Part shown: positions 1 to 5,748 of the stretch, piece by piece
How the letters are laid out: each line of letters starts with the position of its first letter
Numbering within the stretch: the stretch's first letter is position 1
Assembly (NCBI GenBank): GCA_947443815.1
Contig: CANEXR010000187.1
Location: 1-5,942, forward strand
Length of the DNA stretch: 5,942 nt
Reading direction: 5' to 3'
DNA from: Flavobacteriaceae bacterium
GTDB taxonomy: Bacteria > Bacteroidota > Bacteroidia > Flavobacteriales > Flavobacteriaceae
Position numbers and translations under genes: made by a program
The notes under the pieces: model-generated
Databases searched by the model: none
The model's input: the letters and a program-made list of their open reading frames with translations, nothing else
What the model was told of the DNA's origin: nothing

Positions 1-4
1 GCTC

Positions 5-61
5 TTTTTTTATTTTTCAATTGCCCGCCTTTAAAGGCGGGGCAATTGAAAAATAAAAAAA
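5..61. repeat. Near-perfect 57-bp palindrome after lutC
   Basis: The two arms (5-32 and 33-61) are complementary along their whole length except for one extra G at about 42. From outside to inside the stem is T7-A-T5 against A5-T-A7, then CAATTG against CAATTG, then CCCGCC against GGCGGG, closing on the self-complementary TTTAAA at 30-35. On either strand the hairpin begins with a T-tract and ends with an A-tract, so it is not a standard intrinsic terminator with a trailing U-tract. It could block exonucleases, stop transcription in both directions together with the neighbouring element, or be one copy of a dispersed palindromic intergenic repeat. The inverted repeat is seen directly; its role is inference. 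Confidence 0.85.
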
Positions 62-103
62 AGCGGGAACGTACAGCCCGACCCGTAGTTTTTACGGAGG
101 GTC
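49..103 (-). terminator. Possible rho-independent terminator of the lut block
   Basis: Read on the minus strand shortly after the lutC stop, this stretch holds a hairpin with GACCC (103-99) pairing GGGTC (84-80), and GTA/TAC pairs inside it. A short GC-rich CGGG...CCCG stem (80-77 with 67-64) follows, then a run of eight T, one A and five T (62-49). A GC-rich stem followed by a T-tract, 27-80 bases after a stop codon, is the expected layout of an intrinsic terminator. The stem next to the T-tract is only four base pairs, and the T-tract is itself one arm of the 5-61 palindrome, so the exact termination structure is uncertain. Confidence 0.4.
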
Positions 104-110
104 ACGCCCA
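63..110. repeat. GC-rich hairpin element, likely dispersed intergenic repeat
   Basis: This stretch is clearly richer in G and C than the other spacers of the window. It contains a stem of GACCC (80-84) with GGGTC (99-103), with GTA (85-87) pairing TAC (93-95) inside. On the minus strand it begins GGGCGTGACCC and continues with GGGTCGGGCTGTACG. From memory, strings of the form GGGCGTgaCCC...GGGTCGGGCT recur between genes in many flavobacterial genomes, with a variable centre. That recollection was not checked here. It lies directly against the 5-61 palindrome, so the two may form one composite element. Confidence 0.45.
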
Positions 111-129
111 AATCATTCTTGAAAACACC

Positions 130-705
130 TCATTCTATTACATACACGGTGGTGCTTCTTGCTCCGTGCGCTCCTATCACGAGCGATTGCTCAATATCGG
201 CGGTTTTTGATGGACCTGCTATAAAAAGCCCAAAACCTTCTTTGTTGACTTCTATTTTTTCATAGGCTTGATGCAACGTGTTGACTATATCTTTTTTATT
301 GATTATTAGAACCAAATGTTGGCAAATAAAAGCAGTCAGTCTATTTAGCAATTGGCTTTCATACACCCAAACGGCACCGTTTTCGGCTACAGCTAGGGTT
401 CCTTTTACATAGATTCGTTCCAAGTTTTCGAGTTGAGTAGCGGTCATTTTATTTATTCCTGAAGTAATTTCGCCCAATTCGGCAACGGTGTTGATAGTGA
501 AATTTTCAGATTTTTTTTCTTCAATTACTTTTTCCCAATTCGGTACTAAAATCACTTTACCGCCAATGCTTTCCAGAACATTTTTGAACTGTTTGAAAGT
601 ATCGGCATAGGTAATTACTTGACTTAAATCAATGACTGGAAGTGTAACCAACTCGGGTTGATGCTCTTTGATGGAAGCTACTATTTTATTTCTTGATGTC
701 GACAT
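130..705 (-). CDS. lutC: LutC, LUD-domain subunit of L-lactate oxidation complex
   Basis: LutC is the third subunit of the LutABC (YkgEFG-type) iron-sulfur complex that oxidises L-lactate to pyruvate in the cytoplasm. The 191-residue protein is a single LUD (DUF162) domain. The diagnostic end is present: a GPSKTADIE motif at 164-172 followed by the glycine-rich LVIGAHGAR at 175-183. AVAENGAVWV at 105-114 corresponds to the family's A-E-T/N-G strand. It is shorter than the Bacillus and E. coli homologues (about 230-240 residues), mainly in the N-terminal half; I recall short forms as common in Bacteroidota, but that was not checked. Its ATG shares its A with the lutB stop codon (TAATG), which fixes the start and implies translational coupling. 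Identity is well supported by the order lutA-lutB-lutC; the exact role of this subunit is less well known than those of LutA and LutB. Confidence 0.92.
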   Translation of the reverse strand: MSTSRNKIVASIKEHQPELVTLPVIDLSQVITYADTFKQFKNVLESIGGKVILVPNWEKVIEEKKSENFTINTVAELGEITSGINKMTATQLENLERIYVKGTLAVAENGAVWVYESQLLNRLTAFICQHLVLIINKKDIVNTLHQAYEKIEVNKEGFGLFIAGPSKTADIEQSLVIGAHGARSTTVYVIE

Positions 706-2072
706 TATTTGTTTTTATTTTCAAGATACCATTCTCTAAAAGATTGTTTTGGCACTTCTGGCATTTCTCTTTGTTGGTACCAACTATTCCATTTGTTACT
801 CGCCACAAAAGGGAATTTCTGCATCGTCCATCGCGCCATGCTTCCTACCAAACGGTATACTTTTGGTTTTGAAAACACAAAAGCCATTCCTTTCATTCCT
901 ATCTTTTTGCTGGAAGTGACCAAGCCTTCGCTGACAATGATTTGCCTCCATTTCCATAATTGTTCGTGAATGTCAATTTTTACGGGACAAACATTGGTGC
1001 AACTACCACAAAGTGTTGACGCAAATGGCAAATCGGCATTGGCTTTCATATCTAAATTTGGGTTCAGAATCGAACCAATTGGCCCAGCCACGGCGGTATG
1101 GTAACTGTGTCCGCCACTACGACGATATACTGGACAGGTATTAAAACAAGCTGCGCAACGAATACATTTTAGGGAATTTCTGAAATCGGTTCGCCCTAAT
1201 TGTCGGCTTCGACCATTATCAACAATCACGATATGCATTTCCTGATTGGGCCTTGGTTTATGGAAATGACTGGAATAAGTGGTAATAGGTTGTCCTGTTG
1301 CGCTTCGAGCCAACAAGCGCAAAAAAACAGCAAGGTGTTCGGCTTTCGGAATGATTTTTTCAAAACCCATGCAGGCAATATGTACGGCAGCGGTATGCGC
1401 GCCCATATCGGCATTGCCTTCATTGGTGCAAACCACAAAACCTCCCGTTTCGGCAATGGCAAAATTCACTCCGGTAATCGCCAATTCCGATTCAATAAAT
1501 TTATTTCTTAAATGTTGTCGCGCGGCTTCGGTTAAATATTGCGGGTCAAAATTTCCTTCCTCAGTATTCAGGTATTCATGAAACGTTTCGCTTACTTGCT
1601 TTTTGGTCAAATGAATGGCTGGCAATACGATATGACTGGGCGGTTCTTTCCTAAACTGAACGATGCGTTCTCCCAAATCTGTATCGACAACCTCGATGCC
1701 TTGATGTGATAAGTATTCATTCAAATGGCATTCTTCGGTAAGCATGCTTTTGCTTTTCACAATCTTTTTGATGTTGTGTTTGCGAATGATTCCGTGAACA
1801 ATTTGGTTGTGTTCCTCTCCATCAGCTGCCCAATGCACGATAATCCCATTGGCTTTGGCCTTTTCTTCAAAATCTTTTAAATAATTAGAAAGATTAGACA
1901 GTGTATGGTTTTTTATTTGCGAAGCCCACTCTCGTAATTGTTCCCATTCGGGCAAACCATGTGCTGCTTTGTCTCTTTTCTCGCGAACAAACCACAAGGT
2001 CTCGTCGTGCCAATTGGTTCTTGGCTCGTCGGCTATAAATTGTTCTGCTAAATCCGCGTGTTTTGGGTTCAT
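705..2072 (-). CDS. lutB: LutB, LUD and ferredoxin-type iron-sulfur subunit
   Basis: LutB is the iron-sulfur and LUD-domain subunit of the LutABC L-lactate oxidising complex, thought to pass electrons from lactate oxidation towards the respiratory chain. The 455 residues show the LUD domain first, with KSKSMLTEE at 107-115 and the AETGGFVVCTNEGN stretch at 207-220. A ferredoxin-like module follows: CxxCxxCxxxCP at Cys303, 306, 309 and 313, then a second set CxxCxxxCP at Cys355, 358 and 362. RRSGGHSY (317-324) and GPIGSILNP (330-338) lie between the two clusters, as in B. subtilis LutB and E. coli YkgF. The C-terminal tail (about 380-455) is basic with several Trp residues. Length is close to the family's usual 455-480. 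The ATG follows an A-rich leader without a Shine-Dalgarno sequence. It is separated from lutA by an unusually long 165-bp spacer and overlaps lutC by one base. Confidence 0.95.
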   Translation of the reverse strand: MNPKHADLAEQFIADEPRTNWHDETLWFVREKRDKAAHGLPEWEQLREWASQIKNHTLSNLSNYLKDFEEKAKANGIIVHWAADGEEHNQIVHGIIRKHNIKKIVKSKSMLTEECHLNEYLSHQGIEVVDTDLGERIVQFRKEPPSHIVLPAIHLTKKQVSETFHEYLNTEEGNFDPQYLTEAARQHLRNKFIESELAITGVNFAIAETGGFVVCTNEGNADMGAHTAAVHIACMGFEKIIPKAEHLAVFLRLLARSATGQPITTYSSHFHKPRPNQEMHIVIVDNGRSRQLGRTDFRNSLKCIRCAACFNTCPVYRRSGGHSYHTAVAGPIGSILNPNLDMKANADLPFASTLCGSCTNVCPVKIDIHEQLWKWRQIIVSEGLVTSSKKIGMKGMAFVFSKPKVYRLVGSMARWTMQKFPFVASNKWNSWYQQREMPEVPKQSFREWYLENKNK

Positions 2073-2120
2073 TATGTTTAATTGACGAATGTGTTCTACT
2101 AAAAAACAAAGAAAATTTAA

Positions 2121-2191
2121 CCATATAAGGAATATAAGTTCATTTAAGCAAACTGAATGCTTCCTTATATTTTCTTATATTCCATATATGG
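2121..2191. repeat. Imperfect 18-bp inverted repeat between lutA and lutB
   Basis: The arm at 2121-2138 (CCATATAAGGAATATAAG) is matched in inverted form at 2174-2191 with one mismatch in 18. The loop holds a further inverted copy of part of the same arm: ATATAAGGAA at 2123-2132 also pairs exactly with TTCCTTATAT at 2161-2170. A small AAGCA/TGCTT stem sits at 2146-2150 and 2158-2162. One left arm therefore has two possible partners. The element lies inside the presumed lutA-lutB transcript. It could be a processing or stability hairpin that sets different LutA and LutB levels, a protein-binding site, or a remnant of a small mobile repeat. It lacks a U-tract for simple termination. Confidence 0.75.
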
Positions 2192-2237
2192 CAGACTTCC
2201 TTACTCTATTTATCATTATCAAAGTTTAAATTTTATT

Positions 2238-2975
2238 TTACCAATTCCCATTCAATATCTCTGCAATATGAATGATTTTTGTTTTGCTTTTGTCTCGTTT
2301 GAGAATCCCTTCTAAATGCATCAGACAACTGGAATCCCAAGCGGTTATATAGTCAACATCGTTTACTTCGTGTTCTTTTATTCGGTCTTTTCCCATTTTG
2401 ACGCTTACGGCTTCTTCAAAAACGCAAAAAGTGCCTCCAAAACCACAACATTCATCTTTTCGTTTGGGGTAACTCAACTCTATACCGCTTACCATTTTTA
2501 AAAGTTGTTCTGGTTTGGAGAAAAAGGGAAGCATTGTTTCGGTCATTCCTGATAAATGTAATCCTCTTTGTCCATGGCAACTGCTGTGAATACCCACTTT
2601 ATATGGAAAACTGGCTTTCAACGTTTCGACTTTCAGCACATCCGTCAAAAACTCGGTAAGTTCATAAATGGTGGTTCGAATTTTTTGACCTTCTTCGGGG
2701 TGTAATTCGTCTTTCAAATGTTCTTTCAAATGCAAAACACAACTGCCCGATGGCGCAACAATATAATCAAAGTCCGAAAAATTAGCCACGAAATTGGCAT
2801 CGCAACCTTTATTCAAACTAGAAAAACCACTATTGGCCATTGGCTGGCCGCAACAGGTTTGTTCCAAAGGAAAAGTAACGTTACAACCTAATTTCTCTAA
2901 TAATTCAAGCGTAGCAATTCCTACCTGTGGGTAAAACTGGTCAATGTAACAAGGTATGAATAAAGCTATTTTCAT
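2238..2975 (-). CDS. lutA: LutA, cysteine-rich CCG-domain subunit
   Basis: LutA is the cysteine-rich subunit of the LutABC complex, related to the GlpC/HdrB-type CCG-domain proteins that hold iron-sulfur clusters and take part in two-electron oxidation of hydroxy acids such as L-lactate. The 245 residues contain two CCG domains in tandem. The first has Cys9 (FIPCY), Cys41-Cys42-Gly43 (TCCGQP) and Cys79 (SGSC). The second has Cys133 (SSCHGQ), Cys176-Cys177-Gly178 (ECCGFGG) and Cys217 (DSSCLMH). All expected cysteines are present, so the protein looks functional, and its length matches the family (about 240). The start begins MKIALFIPCY, as usual for this family. It opens a canonical lutA-lutB-lutC order but is set off from the upstream SDR gene by 212 bp, so it may have its own promoter; I could not find a convincing Bacteroidota -33/-7 pair there. 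No lactate permease is in the window, consistent with lactate arising inside the cell. Confidence 0.95.
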   Translation of the reverse strand: MKIALFIPCYIDQFYPQVGIATLELLEKLGCNVTFPLEQTCCGQPMANSGFSSLNKGCDANFVANFSDFDYIVAPSGSCVLHLKEHLKDELHPEEGQKIRTTIYELTEFLTDVLKVETLKASFPYKVGIHSSCHGQRGLHLSGMTETMLPFFSKPEQLLKMVSGIELSYPKRKDECCGFGGTFCVFEEAVSVKMGKDRIKEHEVNDVDYITAWDSSCLMHLEGILKRDKSKTKIIHIAEILNGNW

Positions 2976-2998
2976 TTGTTGCGTTTGTTTTTTTTCTA

Positions 2999-3011
2999 TC
3001 CGCTAAGCGGA
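2999..3011. other. Small hairpin in the lutA leader
   Basis: TCCGC (2999-3003) and GCGGA (3007-3011) form a 5-bp GC-rich stem with a TAA loop, placed 23 bp before the lutA start codon in otherwise AT-rich DNA. In a lutA transcript it would sit in the 5' leader, preceded and followed by A-rich sequence. On the plus strand it is followed closely by a T-tract and resembles a weak terminator, but no plus-strand gene ends there. It could affect ribosome access to lutA; nothing in the sequence shows that it does. Confidence 0.4.
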
Positions 3012-3023
3012 GTGTTTTTTTCA

Positions 3024-3039
3024 TTTAATTATTCAAATT
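3024..3039. repeat. Direct repeat copy of the SDR gene 3' end
   Basis: TTTAATTATTCAAATT here is identical over 16 bp to 3187-3202, which spans the stop codon and last four codons of the SDR gene. Similarity appears to continue past the right edge (GATTACAAACC here against AATAAAACC in the gene) with small indels. The two copies enclose a 147-bp segment containing the 3093-3147 hairpins. It may be a scar of a local duplication or of an insertion, or a shared binding site. Confidence 0.65.
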
Positions 3040-3092
3040 GATTACAAACCTGTATTCATTTTTGTAAATAAATTATGTTATTTAGTGTTCCT

Positions 3093-3147
3093 GCAAGGTC
3101 TTTTTTTATCCGTATTAATACCTACAAGGTCTCAAAAAAGACCTTGC
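3093..3147. repeat. Alternative hairpins between SDR gene and lutA
   Basis: GCAAGGTCTTTTTT at 3093-3106 is the exact inverted complement of 3134-3147, giving a perfect 14-bp stem with a 27-base loop. A second copy of the left arm, CAAGGTCT at 3125-3132, pairs exactly with AGACCTTG at 3139-3146 and gives an 8-bp stem with a 6-base loop. The two hairpins share the same right arm and so exclude each other. The position fits a terminator or attenuator at the end of the SDR gene and before lutA, but no clean U-tract follows the short hairpin on the minus strand. A dispersed palindromic repeat is an equally good explanation. Confidence 0.7.
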
Positions 3148-3186
3148 TGGATATTCGATGAATAACAAATTATTGAATTCAACTCC

Positions 3187-3202
3187 TTTAATTATTCAAA
3201 TT
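3187..3202. repeat. Direct repeat partner at the SDR gene 3' end
   Basis: This 16-bp stretch covers the TAA stop and the last four codons of the SDR gene and recurs exactly at 3024-3039, 163 bp away, in the spacer before lutA. This copy has coding function, so it is presumably the original and the spacer copy the derivative. Confidence 0.65.
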
Positions 3203-3961
3203 AATAAAACCACCGTCAATAGGATAATCGGAACCAGTGATAAAAGAAGATTCGTCACTGCAGAGAAACAAAGCCAATGTGGCAATTTCTTCTGGTTTTC
3301 CCATTCGACCGATAGGTTGTGATTTAGACAATTTCTCGAAAATTTCGGTTTCGTTTCCAGGATAATTTTTAGAAATAAATCCGTCTACAAAAGGGGTATG
3401 CACCCTTGCTGGCGAAATCGAATTGCAGCGGATATTTTCGTTGATATAATCTTTGGCTACCGATAAAGTCATTGCCATTACAGCTCCTTTGCCCGTAGAA
3501 TACGCAAATCGGTCTGGAATTCCAACCCAGCAAGCGATAGAAGCCATATTGACAATCACACCACCACCCGATTTCCTAAATTGCGGAATAGAAGCGTACA
3601 AACAATTATACACGCCTTTTACATTTACATTCATGATTCGGTCAAAATCGGCTTCGGGAGTGGTATCTACTTTACCCACATGAGCAATTCCTGCATTGTT
3701 CACCAGAATATTAATATTCCCGATTTTTTCGAATGTGACAATCACTTCCTGCTGATTGGCGACATTGCAGGCATGTGCAAACACTTTGCCACCGCTTGCT
3801 GTTATTTCGTCAACGGTAGATTGGGCACTTTCTTGGGAAAGTTCCAAGACATGCACTTCGGCTCCTTGTTTGGCGAATAATAGAGCAATTGCTTTTCCTA
3901 TTCCGCTTCCACCACCCGTTATAACTGCTTTTTTGTTTTGTAAGGAGAACATATAATACAT
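3188..3961 (-). CDS. Short-chain dehydrogenase, likely 2-keto-3-deoxy-L-fuconate dehydrogenase
   Basis: This is a classical cytoplasmic SDR of 257 residues. The Rossmann signature TGGGSGIG is at 15-22 and NNAG at 88-91. The catalytic set is Asn113, Ser141, Tyr154 and Lys158 (YSTGK). Glu40 at the end of the second beta strand favours NAD over NADP. Asn66 stands where many SDRs have the adenine-contacting Asp. Two in-frame ATGs are possible, at 3961 and 3952; the first has the A-rich leader usual in this phylum, while the second gives the commoner N-terminus MFSLQNK. Lying between a UxaA-type dehydratase and lutABC, it most likely oxidises the 2-keto-3-deoxy acid made by the dehydratase, as 2-keto-3-deoxy-L-fuconate or -rhamnonate dehydrogenases do. 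Oxidation of L-fucose itself (the role of C. jejuni FucX, also an SDR) is an alternative. SDR membership is certain; the substrate is inferred from context. Confidence 0.9.
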   Translation of the reverse strand: MYYMFSLQNKKAVITGGGSGIGKAIALLFAKQGAEVHVLELSQESAQSTVDEITASGGKVFAHACNVANQQEVIVTFEKIGNINILVNNAGIAHVGKVDTTPEADFDRIMNVNVKGVYNCLYASIPQFRKSGGGVIVNMASIACWVGIPDRFAYSTGKGAVMAMTLSVAKDYINENIRCNSISPARVHTPFVDGFISKNYPGNETEIFEKLSKSQPIGRMGKPEEIATLALFLCSDESSFITGSDYPIDGGFINLNN

Positions 3962-4080
3962 TTTTTAATTTCGGTTACACCATGAATTGTATCGTTTTTT
4001 TGCCAATAATCTTACGAATTTTTACAAATTTTCCTTTTTAATTTATATAAAATTTAATTTATGAATTAGTGGCTGACTTT

Positions 4081-5736
4081 CTACAACGACACTCCTCTTT
4101 TCCAAGGAATAAAATCATCTTGGTTTAATTGCACTGCTTTAGGGATAATTTCGCCACTTGCCGCTTTTATGCAATAATCCAAAATCTCTTCTCCCATTTC
4201 TTCTATGGTTTTTTCTCCACTGATGATTGGTCCACAGTCAATATCAATAATATCACTCATTTTATTGGCCAAAACCGAGTTAGTTGCCACTTTGATAACA
4301 GGACAAACTGGGTTTCCTGTTGGTGTTCCCAAACCAGTAGTAAACAAAATTAGTGTTGCCCCAGAAGCTGCTTTTCCTGTCGTTGCTTCGACATCATTTC
4401 CAGGTGTACAAACTAAACTCAATCCGGGTTTTGTGACCAATTCAGTATAATCTAATACATCGACTACGGGTGCGGTTCCCCCTTTTTTGGCAGCACCAGT
4501 ACTTTTAATAGCATCGGTAATTAAACCATCTTTTATATTTCCGGGTGACGGATTCATGTGAAAACCAGAACCAACCTTGTGTGCCAAAGCATCATAGGAT
4601 TCCATTAAATCTATAAACTTCTGAGCCGTTTCTTCAGAAACGCAACGGTCAATTAAGTCCTGTTCGGCTCCGCATAATTCCGGGAATTCTGCCAACAGGA
4701 TTTTACCTCCCAAACCGACCACCAAATCCGAAGTGTAACCCACGGCTGGATTTGCCGAAACACCGCTAAAACCATCACTCCCTCCACATTTTACACCAAT
4801 GCACAATTCACTTAACGGCGCATCCGTTCTTTCATATTGATTGATTTCAATTAAGCCTTCAAATGTTTTTTTGATGGCATTGGCAATTAATGCTTCTTCA
4901 CTTTCGGTTTGTTGTTGTTCGAAAATAAACAAGGGTTTATCGAATGCTGGATTTTGTTTTTTGACATCATCCATAAAATCCTGTACTTGCAAATGTTGAC
5001 AACCCAAACTCAACAATGTAATTCCGCCCACGTTGGGATGATTGGCATACGACGCTAACAAAGCACTCAAAGTTGCCGCATCCTGACGCGTACCTCCACA
5101 GCCGCCTTGATGATTCAGGAATTTTATTCCATCCACATTTTTGAATACTCGGTTGGTAACGTTGGTTTGCATCAACTGCAAATCGACTGCATTTATATCT
5201 TCGCCACTTTGATAACTTTTCAAAAGCTGATGGGTGAACTGCGTGTATTTATCACTAACCGAATATCCCAACTCATTGTGCAAGGCCTCCTTAATGACAT
5301 CTAAATTTCGGTTTTCGCAAAAAACAGTTGGAACAAACAACCAATAATTGGCTGTTCCTACTCGCCCGTCTTTTCTTTTATATCCTTTGAATGTTTGGTC
5401 TTTATATTTGGAAACATCGGGCGCTTGCCATGAAAAAGAAGTTTCTCGATACGCATACGGTTCAGCCGCATGTTTCAGGTTTTCGGTGGTCATCAAACTT
5501 CCTTTGGTCACATCACATTGCACTTTTCCAACCAAAACGCCGTACATAAACACTTCCTGATTGGGTTGCAAATCTGTCATATACAATTTATGCTTCGCCT
5601 TAATGGTTTCTTGCAAAACGTATGCTTCCGATTCAAAGACAATCGTTTCTCCTTTTTGCAAATCCGTTAGAGCTACCAAAACGTTGTCTTTTGGATGCAT
5701 TTTGATAACTACTCTTTTTATTTTATTATCAACCAT
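4081..5736 (-). CDS. uxaA: UxaA-family sugar-acid dehydratase (altronate or L-fuconate type)
   Basis: Members of this family remove water from aldonates to give 2-keto-3-deoxy acids using a metal ion. The 551 residues show the full two-part architecture. An N-terminal SAF domain (about 6-85) starts with the conserved MHPKDNVLVAL (His14). A linker follows, and then the large C-terminal catalytic region (about 115-545) with GRVGTANYW (124-132), GGCGGTRQDA (211-220), GVKCGGSDGFSG (314-325), EFPELCGAEQ (350-359), NPSPGN (395-400) and a GTPTGNPVCPVIKV stretch (470-483). No key segment is missing and no frameshift is seen. The ATG at 5736 leaves room for the SAF domain's first strand; codon 13 is a later ATG but would cut that strand. 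It begins 12 bp after the transporter gene and is followed by 119 bp before the SDR gene. E. coli UxaA acts on D-altronate. In the Campylobacter L-fucose cluster a split UxaA homologue sits with fucP and an SDR, so L-fuconate or a similar 6-deoxy aldonate is the likelier substrate here. Confidence 0.9.
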   Translation of the reverse strand: MVDNKIKRVVIKMHPKDNVLVALTDLQKGETIVFESEAYVLQETIKAKHKLYMTDLQPNQEVFMYGVLVGKVQCDVTKGSLMTTENLKHAAEPYAYRETSFSWQAPDVSKYKDQTFKGYKRKDGRVGTANYWLFVPTVFCENRNLDVIKEALHNELGYSVSDKYTQFTHQLLKSYQSGEDINAVDLQLMQTNVTNRVFKNVDGIKFLNHQGGCGGTRQDAATLSALLASYANHPNVGGITLLSLGCQHLQVQDFMDDVKKQNPAFDKPLFIFEQQQTESEEALIANAIKKTFEGLIEINQYERTDAPLSELCIGVKCGGSDGFSGVSANPAVGYTSDLVVGLGGKILLAEFPELCGAEQDLIDRCVSEETAQKFIDLMESYDALAHKVGSGFHMNPSPGNIKDGLITDAIKSTGAAKKGGTAPVVDVLDYTELVTKPGLSLVCTPGNDVEATTGKAASGATLILFTTGLGTPTGNPVCPVIKVATNSVLANKMSDIIDIDCGPIISGEKTIEEMGEEILDYCIKAASGEIIPKAVQLNQDDFIPWKRGVSL

Positions 5737-5748
5737 TTTTATTTTTTA

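Noticed and set aside
1200..1581. Overlapping plus-strand reading frames (1200-1511 and 1279-1581) opposite lutB
   Set aside because: They lie fully antisense to the conserved LUD and iron-sulfur coding region of lutB and show no recognisable domain; they are shadows of its codon pattern.
1894..2124. Minus-strand 76-residue frame starting just after the inverted repeat and running into lutB out of frame
   Set aside because: The predicted protein is basic and low in structure, most of it overlaps the well-supported lutB start in another frame, and it resembles no known leader peptide.
2976..3187. A Bacteroidota promoter (TTG ... TAnnTTTG) for lutA
   Set aside because: Partial -7 matches exist (CAGGTTTG and TCAATTTG on the minus strand), but neither is complete and none has a TTG at the right distance upstream.
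3962..4080. Possible promoter or terminator in the 119-bp spacer between uxaA and the SDR gene
   Set aside because: The stretch is AT-rich with no GC stem, no T-tract after a hairpin and no complete -33/-7 pair; I see no supportable feature.
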